Positions 1 to 4,892 of a stretch of DNA of 7,767 bases are shown one piece after another. The stretch's first letter is position 1. Each line of letters opens with the position of its first letter. Under the pieces are notes generated by a model. The model saw only the letters and a program-made list of their open reading frames with translations. It did not search any database and had not been told where the DNA came from. Source of the DNA: DATARH01 sp046724035 (GTDB taxonomy: Bacteria; Pseudomonadota; Alphaproteobacteria; ATCC43930; CGMCC-115725); the NCBI GenBank assembly GCA_046724035.1, contig JBKOVT010000376.1:1-7767 (forward strand), in the 5' to 3' direction. The position numbers were made by a program, and so were the translations under genes.

Positions 1-72
1 GTTCGGGTCGACGAGCTCGTAGCCGTTGATGTCCTCGGCCAGATAGGTGATCGACCGGATGCGCAACTGCAT
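1..72 (-). CDS. PDR/VanB-type ferredoxin-NAD(P)H oxidoreductase, N-terminal fragment
   Basis: Only the first 24 codons are in the window; the gene continues past the left edge. The visible protein is MQLRIRSITYLAEDING followed by YELVDPN. This resembles the first beta-strands of the FAD-binding barrel in phthalate-dioxygenase-reductase/VanB proteins, which often start R-x-R-S-I-T and then read S/Y-x-E-L-x-D-P. Members of the family carry FMN or FAD, NAD(P)H and plant-type 2Fe-2S domains and pass electrons to Rieske oxygenases; none of those domains can be seen here. The ATG lies 55 nt after the stop of the membrane protein gene on the same strand, so the two may be co-transcribed. The ribosome binding site is weak (GGAT about 8 nt upstream). 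The call rests on a short stretch remembered from the family, so it is tentative. Confidence 0.5.
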   Translation of the reverse strand, partial: MQLRIRSITYLAEDINGYELVDPN

Positions 73-127
73 GGCCCGTTATCCGCCGAACCCGCCGTGG
101 ATGCAAAGCCGTTTCGGGACGATTCGC

Positions 128-388
128 CTAGGATACGGCCCGCTCGCGCCGCGCCCTCACGATGCCGTAGATGCTGATCAGGGCCCAAAACACCTCGATG
201 ACAACCGACGGGTAGTTCCACTCGAAGACCAGCGACACGAGGATCAAGACCGCGCCGATCAGGTTGAGAAACGGAAAGCGCCAATCCTCGGACGACAGCC
301 AGCGCTGCTGATTCGCGAAATATGTCGCGACGAAGATGGCCGCGCCGGCAAAGCCGACGATGTCGTATGGCTCGATATCGCTCCCCAT
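128..388 (-). CDS. CBU_0592-type small integral membrane protein
   Basis: This 86-residue protein has three hydrophobic segments, at about residues 9-26, 40-57 and 60-78. It ends in a basic tail (RARRERAVS), which suggests a cytoplasmic C-terminus. The pattern Y-D-x-x-G-x-x-G, then a charged loop with W-x-F, then L-N-L-x-G-A, matches the CBU_0592-like family of bacterial membrane proteins of unknown function. The frame stays open upstream for another 100 codons, but that stretch is low-complexity and antisense to the DUF992 signal peptide. The ATG at 388 is preferred because GGGAG sits 6 nt upstream (395-399) and hydrophobic folding starts right after it. The stop is TAG. It is divergent from the DUF992 gene and lies upstream of the oxidoreductase fragment. 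No enzymatic function can be assigned. Confidence 0.8.
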   Translation of the reverse strand: MGSDIEPYDIVGFAGAAIFVATYFANQQRWLSSEDWRFPFLNLIGAVLILVSLVFEWNYPSVVIEVFWALISIYGIVRARRERAVS

Positions 389-394
389 CGGCGG

Positions 395-399
395 CTCCC
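395..399 (-). promoter_or_regulatory. Ribosome binding site that sets the CBU_0592-type gene start
   Basis: GGGAG on the minus strand, 6 nt before the ATG at 388. It supports the 86-residue protein over the longer open frame reaching 688. Confidence 0.6.
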
Positions 400-483
400 A
401 GCGGCTGCGGCAAATCCCGTGCAAATTCCGTTCGGCCGCGATCTGGCCGCGCGGCATAATCGGCGAAGATACTCGTCGGGGCG

Positions 484-492
484 AAGGGGGAG
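484..492 (+). promoter_or_regulatory. Ribosome binding site that sets the DUF992 gene start
   Basis: AAGGGGGAG lies 8 nt before the ATG at 501. It argues against the in-frame ATG at 336, which would add 55 residues ahead of a normal signal peptide and overlap the divergent gene. Confidence 0.7.
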
Positions 493-500
493 CAGCGGCG

Positions 501-1019
501 ATGCCAAGAGGATCGAACTCAGGGGGATTGCGTTCAGTCTTGTCCATTATGGCCGGGTTGGGGGTGGCGGTGGCGCTCGCCGCGCCGGCAGAGGCGCAAG
601 GCGTCAATATCGGTACATTGACCTGTAGTGTCGCGAGCGGCTGGGGCCTGATCCTCGGCTCGGCGCGCGCGCTCGGCTGCAATTTCACCGCTTATGGCGG
701 CCGCGCCGAGCGCTATGTCGGCACGATCTGGAAGCTCGGCCTCGATATCGGCTACACGCAGAATGGCGTCATGGTGTGGACAGTGTTCGCGCCCGCGTTC
801 AACCTTGCGCCGGGCGCGCTCGCCGGCACTTATGCCGGCGGCACCGCGAGCGTCACGGTCGGGCTCGGCGTCGGCGCCAACGGGCTCGTCGGCGGCTCGT
901 TCAATTCGATCACATTGCAGCCGCTCAGTATCGAGACCAATCAGGGCCTCAGTGTCGCGGCCGGTGTTGCTTCGCTAACCCTGGAACCCGCGCCGGAACT
1001 CGCGGGCCCCGCCCGATAA
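501..1019 (+). CDS. Secreted DUF992 domain-containing protein
   Basis: The 172-residue precursor has a clear Sec signal peptide: a basic start (R3, R11), a hydrophobic core at about 13-28, and a cleavage site after A-E-A (residues 30-32). The mature part begins Q-G-V-N-I-G-T-L-T-C and carries features I associate with DUF992: G-x-L-x-C-x-V near the start, a second Cys in A-L-G-C-N-F, Y-x-G at about 64-65, and Gly/Ala-rich V-x-V-G-x-G-x-G-A-N-x-L-V-G-G before a Q-P-L-S-I-E segment. The only two cysteines, C42 and C60, could form a periplasmic disulfide. The family is common in Alphaproteobacteria and has no known function. The TAA stop is 26 nt from the convergent stop of the substrate-binding protein. 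A good ribosome binding site fixes the start. Confidence 0.85.
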   Translation: MPRGSNSGGLRSVLSIMAGLGVAVALAAPAEAQGVNIGTLTCSVASGWGLILGSARALGCNFTAYGGRAERYVGTIWKLGLDIGYTQNGVMVWTVFAPAFNLAPGALAGTYAGGTASVTVGLGVGANGLVGGSFNSITLQPLSIETNQGLSVAAGVASLTLEPAPELAGPAR

Positions 1020-1040
1020 CCGCGGCAGGTCTGGCGGTTT
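1018..1040. terminator. Possible bidirectional hairpin between convergent genes
   Basis: AACCGC (1018-1023) and GCGGTT (1034-1039) form a 6-bp stem with a 10-nt loop and a short T run on the plus side (1038-1040). It lies between the convergent stops of the DUF992 and substrate-binding protein genes. The stem is short and the T tract weak, so this is a candidate only. Confidence 0.3.
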
Positions 1041-1045
1041 CCGGG

Positions 1046-2056
1046 TCAGTTCCCGGCGAGGTCCTGCGCCTCCGGGAAGAACCAATCCTTCCACGATTGC
1101 GGCGCTCGCTTCAGCCGGCCGGTGCGGTGCAGAAACTCGGCAATCCGCATGACCCCGGCCGGCGCCGCCGTATAGGCGAGATCGGGGTCGCCGATCATGT
1201 CGCTCAAATCCTCGAGCGTGATATCGCGGTTCTTTTCGAGCGCGACATAGATTTCCGCCGCGTGCCCGGGATTGTCCTTGATGAGTTTGTTCGCATCGCT
1301 CAGCGCCGCGACCACTGCGGCGCAGAGCCCGGGATTGGCATCGTGAAAGCGCGCCGTCGCCGCGAGCAGGCTCGCGCTGTGCGGCCCGGCGATGTCGAAG
1401 GAATCCATGATCCGGTGGATCTTCGGGTCGGCGAGCTCGTCGTCGGAATAGGGGCTCCGCGAGAAATGCGAGGCGATGTCGCCCTTCCCGGATTCGACGG
1501 CCTCCACCGCCGCATCGTCCGAACGCGCGACGATCAGCGGATCGAGCTTGCCGTAATTCTCCGGCCCCCACTCCTGCGCCGCCGCCATCTGCAATAGCAA
1601 GGCCGGCCCGCTGTTCTTGTTCGGCACGGCGATGCGGTCCTTGTCCTTGAAGTCGCGGATGGTCTTGATCGCGGCGTTGCGCGTCACCAGCACATAGGGC
1701 CGCTGGGCCAGTGCCGCGAGCCCGCGCACCTGCTCCGGCATTCCGGCCTTCTCGCCAGCCAGCAGAAACGGCACGATCTCGGTAACCGCGAGATCGGCTT
1801 GGCCCGCGGTCAGCGAGTCGAGCGGCCCGGTCTTGCCCGGCGCGCTCCAGCGGATCGCCGGTCCTTTCAGACCGCGTGCCTCAGCCTGCTTTTCAATGAG
1901 CTTTTCGTGTTCGGCAATCAGCAGCGGCAGTGCCGCTAGATCGATCGAACGCAGGATGCGCAGCGTGTCCGTCTCGGCATGACCTGGCCGGGCAAGCCCA
2001 ACGGCCATTGCCATCGCCATCGCGATCCAAATGACCCTGCGCCACGCAGTTCGCAT
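1046..2056 (-). CDS. ABC transporter substrate-binding protein, NitT/TauT (SsuA/THI5-like) family
   Basis: The 336-residue periplasmic binding protein has a signal peptide (R2, R6, R7; hydrophobic core 8-22; likely cleavage after G-H-A at 25-27). Family features in order: the first strand T-L-R-I-L-R-S at 31-37; G-P-L-D-S-L-T-A-G-Q-A-D-L-A at 77-90; P-F-L-L-A-G at 96-101; F-K-D-K-D-R-I-A-V-P at 136-145, the usual D-F-x-x-K-D-R-I-A-V-P hinge region; P-A-L-L-L-Q-M-A-A at 151-159; I-A-S-H-F-S at 194-199; and the tail S-W-K-D-W-F-F-P-E-A-Q-D-L at 321-333. Such proteins deliver small organic anions, nitriles, sulfonates or aromatic acids to an inner-membrane permease; the ligand cannot be read from sequence. 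No permease or ATPase gene is nearby, so it is an orphan here. The start at 2056 was chosen over an ATG six codons upstream because GGGGGG lies 5 nt before it. Confidence 0.88.
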   Translation of the reverse strand: MRTAWRRVIWIAMAMAMAVGLARPGHAETDTLRILRSIDLAALPLLIAEHEKLIEKQAEARGLKGPAIRWSAPGKTGPLDSLTAGQADLAVTEIVPFLLAGEKAGMPEQVRGLAALAQRPYVLVTRNAAIKTIRDFKDKDRIAVPNKNSGPALLLQMAAAQEWGPENYGKLDPLIVARSDDAAVEAVESGKGDIASHFSRSPYSDDELADPKIHRIMDSFDIAGPHSASLLAATARFHDANPGLCAAVVAALSDANKLIKDNPGHAAEIYVALEKNRDITLEDLSDMIGDPDLAYTAAPAGVMRIAEFLHRTGRLKRAPQSWKDWFFPEAQDLAGN

Positions 2057-2163
2057 GAGCACCCCCCGATGCATGCTCCGTTATGCCGATTGTACCGGAT
2101 TGCCTCGCCTGCACAGCGGCAGCGCGGTATTGTCGCACGTCTCAGCCCTGATCCGAGAATGCC
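2057..2163. promoter_or_regulatory. Divergent intergenic region, promoter expected
   Basis: These 107 bp separate the start of the substrate-binding protein (minus) from the first SDR gene (plus), so outward promoters for both must lie in or near it. I could not find a convincing -35/-10 pair or a clear operator palindrome by eye. The call comes from gene layout alone. Confidence 0.4.
2062..2067 (-). promoter_or_regulatory. Ribosome binding site that sets the substrate-binding protein start
   Basis: GGGGGG on the minus strand, 5 nt before the ATG at 2056. An upstream in-frame ATG at 2074 would place this run inside the coding sequence. Confidence 0.5.
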
Positions 2164-2931
2164 ATGACCGGAATCGTCGAAGGGAAAATTGCACTGGTCA
2201 CCGGCGGAGGCGGCGGCATTGGCCGCGCCACAGCACTCGCCTTTGCGCGCGAAGGAGCGCGGGTCGCGGTCGCCGATTTTGCCGCGGGCGCGGCGCATGA
2301 CACGGTGGCGCAGATCAACGCGGCCGGCGGCCAGGCGATCACATTGACCGGCGATGTGACCCGCACCGAGGATGTCCGCGCCATGATCGGCGACACGATC
2401 TCGGCCTATGGCCGGCTCGACTGCGCCTTCAACAATGCCGGCATCGCGCCCTATCAGGTCGACGCCTCTGGCAAGAAGACCGCGGAGTGGTCCGAAGAAT
2501 CCTTCGATCGCATGATCGCGGTCAACCTGAAGGGCGTCTGGCTCTGCATGAAGGAGGAGATCCCGCACATGCAGAGCCAGGGCGGGGGCGCCATCGTCAA
2601 CACCGCCTCGATCGCCGGTCTGATTGGACTCGTGACGTCCTCGGCCTATGTCGCGGCAAAGCACGGTGTCATCGGCCTGACCAAGACCGCCGCCCTCGAA
2701 TACGCCGATGTGAATATCCGGGTGAACGCGGTCTGCCCCGGCTTTATCAAGACGCAGATGACCGCCGACACAATGCGCCGCCGCGGCGAGGCGATCATCT
2801 CGCAGATCCCGTTCCGCCGCATGGGCGAACCCGGCGAGATCGCCGAGATGGTCGTGTGGCTCTGCTCCGAACGCGCCGGCTATGTCACCGGCGCTTCCTA
2901 CAATGTCGATGGCGGCTGGATGGCCGTCTAG
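2164..2931 (+). CDS. Classical short-chain dehydrogenase/reductase (LinC/glucose-1-dehydrogenase-like)
   Basis: The protein has 255 residues, the usual size for a classical SDR. Visible motifs: cofactor-binding T-G-G-G-G-G-I-G at 13-20, an acidic residue after the second strand (D38) that favours NAD(H), D64-V65, N-N-A-G at 90-93, and a complete catalytic tetrad N121, S149, Y162, K166 (Y-V-A-A-K). The C-terminal part has P-G-F-I-K-T at 192-197 and the V-D-G-G-W end typical of this family. Such enzymes oxidise a secondary alcohol to a ketone or the reverse; similarity to cyclohexadienediol and glucose dehydrogenases does not fix the substrate. The ribosome binding site is weak (GAGAA about 5 nt upstream). 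It ends with a tandem in-frame TAG-TAA. It heads a plus-strand SDR-SDR-kinase group and may share the catabolic pathway of the other two. Confidence 0.88.
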   Translation: MTGIVEGKIALVTGGGGGIGRATALAFAREGARVAVADFAAGAAHDTVAQINAAGGQAITLTGDVTRTEDVRAMIGDTISAYGRLDCAFNNAGIAPYQVDASGKKTAEWSEESFDRMIAVNLKGVWLCMKEEIPHMQSQGGGAIVNTASIAGLIGLVTSSAYVAAKHGVIGLTKTAALEYADVNIRVNAVCPGFIKTQMTADTMRRRGEAIISQIPFRRMGEPGEIAEMVVWLCSERAGYVTGASYNVDGGWMAV

Positions 2932-2941
2932 TAAACCACCT

Positions 2942-3017
2942 CGTCCCGGCGAAGGCCGGGACCCACTCGTCAGCGGCAGGAGCGGCGGAGCTCTGGATTC
3001 CGGCCTTCGCCGGGATG
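2942..3017. repeat. Pair of inverted REP-like palindromes (BIME-like)
   Basis: Two 24-nt arms, 2942-2965 and 2994-3017, are inverted relative to each other and match at 21 of 24 positions, separated by 28 nt. Each arm also folds on itself: CCCGGC-GAAG-GCCGGG at 2945-2960 and CCGGC-CTTC-GCCGG at 3000-3013. The core (TCCCGGCGAAGGCCGGGA) is the dispersed alphaproteobacterial extragenic palindrome. On the minus strand it translates to VIPAKAGIQ, a frequent false protein annotation. It occupies the gap between the two SDR genes. In RNA it could fold into one long stem or two small hairpins, so it may stabilise or attenuate the transcript; that part is inference. Confidence 0.85.
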
Positions 3018-3083
3018 ACAGTTGGTGCCAATTCGGGTTGCACGCGCCGTGGCGCTAAGCCAGTTTGCGTTACTTTCACGCAG

Positions 3084-3088
3084 AAGGA
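3084..3088 (+). promoter_or_regulatory. Ribosome binding site that sets the second SDR start
   Basis: AAGGA lies 7 nt before the ATG at 3096. It shows that the much longer open frame running in from 2487 is an accident of high GC content. Confidence 0.7.
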
Positions 3089-3095
3089 TCAGAAC

Positions 3096-3857
3096 ATGGC
3101 CAAACGGTCGGAAGGACGGGTCGCGTTGATCACCGGCGGGGCTCGCGGCATCGGCGCGGCGACGGCTGAGCGGCTCGCCGAGGATGGCGCCGCGATCGCG
3201 ATCGCCGATCTCGACGGCGCCGAAGCCACGGCGAAGGAGCTTTCGGCGTCGCTAGGCGTGCCGGCGATCGGGCTGAAATGCGACGTCTCGCAAGCCGCCG
3301 AGGTCGACCGAACGGTAGCGCAAATCGTCGAGCGGCTCGGCTCCCTCGACATCCTCGTCAACAATGCCGGCATCACCCGCGACAACCTGATCCACAAGAT
3401 GACCGACGAGGATTGGGACCTCGTGGTGGCGGTGCATCTCCGGGGCGCGTTCCTGTGCTCGCGCGCCGCGCAGCGCGAAATGGTCAAGCGCAATTGGGGA
3501 CGCATCGTCAATCTGTCCTCAGTCTCGGCGCTGGGAAATCGCGGCCAGACCAATTATTCGACCGCGAAAGCCGGTTTGCAGGGCATGGCCCGCACCTTGG
3601 CGATCGAGCTCGGCCGCTATGGCGTCACGGCCAACGCGATCGCCCCCGGCTTTATCGACACCGAGATGACGCGGGCGACCGCGATCCGGCTTGGCCGCGA
3701 TCCCGAGGAATGGAAAGAGGAGCGCGCCAAGGAGATCCCGGTGCGCCGCGCCGGCGTGCCGCGTGACATCGCCAATCTCGTTGCTTTCCTGTGCAGCGAT
3801 GAGGCGTCCTTCATCTCCGGGCAGGTCATCTACGTCGCCGGCGGCCCCCGCAGCTAG
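3096..3857 (+). CDS. SDR family oxidoreductase, FabG-like
   Basis: The 253-residue classical SDR shows T-G-G-A-R-G-I-G at 13-20, D38 after the second strand (NAD preference expected), C-D-V at 62-64, N-N-A-G at 89-92, S142, and Y154-S-T-A-K158. The C-terminal part has P-G-F-I-D-T-E-M-T at 184-192 and a G-Q-V-I-Y-V-A-G-G end. H114 stands where most SDRs have the tetrad asparagine (V-H-L-R-G instead of V-N-L-K-G); the same V-H-L-R-G is known in the peroxisomal MFE-2/HSD17B4 group, so the enzyme is probably active. It resembles 3-oxoacyl-ACP reductases, but a stand-alone lipid role is doubtful because the sugar kinase starts 3 bp after its stop. A role as a keto-sugar-acid or hydroxy-acid dehydrogenase fits the neighbourhood better; this is inference. 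The ATG at 3096 is supported by AAGGA 7 nt upstream. Confidence 0.88.
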   Translation: MAKRSEGRVALITGGARGIGAATAERLAEDGAAIAIADLDGAEATAKELSASLGVPAIGLKCDVSQAAEVDRTVAQIVERLGSLDILVNNAGITRDNLIHKMTDEDWDLVVAVHLRGAFLCSRAAQREMVKRNWGRIVNLSSVSALGNRGQTNYSTAKAGLQGMARTLAIELGRYGVTANAIAPGFIDTEMTRATAIRLGRDPEEWKEERAKEIPVRRAGVPRDIANLVAFLCSDEASFISGQVIYVAGGPRS

Positions 3858-3860
3858 CGG

Positions 3861-4853
3861 ATGGCCCACCTCGCCGCTGCCGTGCCTCGGTACGATTTGC
3901 TGACCTGCGGCGAGACGTTGCTGCGCCTGTCTCCGCCCGGGCTCCAGCGCCTGGAGCAGGCGCATCTCTTCGAGACCGGCATCGGCGGCAGCGAGCTGAA
4001 TGTCGGCTGTGTCCTGGCGCGGCTCGGCCGCCGGGTCGCCTGGGTGTCGCGCCTCCCGGAAGGACCGCTCGGCCGCATTGTCGATGGCGAGGCGCGCCGG
4101 CATGGCGTTGATACGCGCCATGTCCGCTGGATCGAGGGGGCGCGGCTCGGTCTGATGTTCTTCGAGCCGGGCCCGGCGCCGCGCAACGCTCGCGTCATCT
4201 ACGACCGCCAGAATTCGGCCGCCGCGGCACTCGCCTTCGAGGATGCGCCCTGGGAAGCCCTGATTGCGGCGAGCGCCCGGGTTCACCTCTCCGGCATCAC
4301 ACCGGCTTTGGGACCGAGTTGCCGTGCCTTGATCCCACAGCTCGCCGCGCTGGCCCACGGCGCGGGTAAGCCGGTCTCCTACGATCTGAACTACCGCGCG
4401 ACCTTGATGACCGAAGCCGAAGCGCGCGCGATGCTCGATGCGATGGCGCCCCATGCCGAGCTGCTCGTCGTCGCCGAGCGCGATGCCCGCGCGGTCCTCG
4501 GCTTTGCCGAAGAAGCCGAGCGCCTCGCCGAAGCAATTGCGGCTCGTTATGGCGTGCCCCTCGTCGCGCTGACCCGTCCGCCGGGCGAGGAGCCGGGTGA
4601 CCTCTTATTGGCGCGTGGCGAGCTCCACTACGCTCCGCGCTATCCCGTCGAGATTGTCGATCGGATCGGCGCCGGCGACTCGTTTGTCGCCGGCCTGATT
4701 CACGGTCTCCTCGACGGCGATCTCGATCTCGCGATCCGGCTCGCCGCTTATGCCGCCGCGGTCGCGCTCGCGACGCCGGGCGACATCAGCTATTTCGGGC
4801 CCGAGGATCTCGCCGCCTTTCGCGCCGATGCGGTCGGCCGCCTCCTTCGCTGA
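3861..4853 (+). CDS. PfkB-family carbohydrate kinase, 2-keto-3-deoxygluconate kinase-like
   Basis: The 330-residue protein has a ribokinase fold. The N-terminal strand reads D-L-L-T-C-G-E-T-L-L-R at 12-22, and the substrate-binding G-G-S-E-L-N-V is at 42-48. R111-V-I-Y-D-R and nearby N118-S-A-A-A, and S173-Y-D-L-N-Y-R at 173-179, are characteristic of KDG kinases. The PfkB signature D-R-I-G-A-G-D-S-F is at 267-275, with D273 as the catalytic base and the GAG anion hole at 270-272. Such enzymes phosphorylate 2-keto-3-deoxygluconate to KDPG with ATP, feeding the Entner-Doudoroff aldolase; a related keto-deoxy or plain sugar is also possible. The start is 3 bp after the second SDR stop, with only a weak AGCGG upstream, so translation is probably coupled. 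The end converges on the OPX gene with a 28-bp gap. No aldolase gene is in the window. Confidence 0.85.
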   Translation: MAHLAAAVPRYDLLTCGETLLRLSPPGLQRLEQAHLFETGIGGSELNVGCVLARLGRRVAWVSRLPEGPLGRIVDGEARRHGVDTRHVRWIEGARLGLMFFEPGPAPRNARVIYDRQNSAAAALAFEDAPWEALIAASARVHLSGITPALGPSCRALIPQLAALAHGAGKPVSYDLNYRATLMTEAEARAMLDAMAPHAELLVVAERDARAVLGFAEEAERLAEAIAARYGVPLVALTRPPGEEPGDLLLARGELHYAPRYPVEIVDRIGAGDSFVAGLIHGLLDGDLDLAIRLAAYAAAVALATPGDISYFGPEDLAAFRADAVGRLLR

Positions 4854-4860
4854 TGCTTTG

Positions 4861-4892
4861 TCGGCCCAGCAATGGATCGGCTCAGCAATGGC
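4861..4892. repeat. 16-bp tandem duplication at the 3' end of the OPX gene
   Basis: TCGGCCCAGCAATGGA at 4861-4876 is followed directly by TCGGCTCAGCAATGGC at 4877-4892, 14 of 16 identical. The second copy holds the OPX stop codon (TCA at 4882-4884 on the plus strand); the first lies in the gap to the kinase gene. It looks like a slippage duplication. Confidence 0.75.

Noticed and set aside
47..628. Plus-strand 193-codon ORF
   Set aside because: It overlaps the membrane protein and the DUF992 start in other frames, is Arg/Asp-rich and shows no fold.
389..688. N-terminal extension of the CBU_0592-type membrane protein to 186 residues
   Set aside because: The extension is low complexity and antisense to the DUF992 signal peptide. 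The inner ATG at 388 has a good ribosome binding site.
776..1597. Plus-strand 273-codon ORF, Arg-rich
   Set aside because: It is out of frame with the DUF992 gene and antisense to the substrate-binding protein. Its composition is Arg-rich with no domain, as expected of a GC-rich shadow frame.
3044..3055. GCGCC-GT-GGCGC palindrome upstream of the second SDR
   Set aside because: A 5-bp inverted repeat made only of G and C is expected by chance at this GC content. There is no promoter next to it to make an operator likely.
2885..3079. Minus-strand ORF containing VIPAKAGIQ
   Set aside because: This peptide is the translation of a dispersed palindromic repeat and is a known false annotation.
2487..3095. 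Long open frame in front of the second SDR giving a 456-residue protein
   Set aside because: It reads out of frame through the first SDR and across the REP pair. The SDR fold starts exactly at 3096 with its own ribosome binding site.
3519..4454. Minus-strand 311-codon ORF
   Set aside because: It is antisense to the second SDR and the kinase, both with clear catalytic motifs. No recognisable domain is present.
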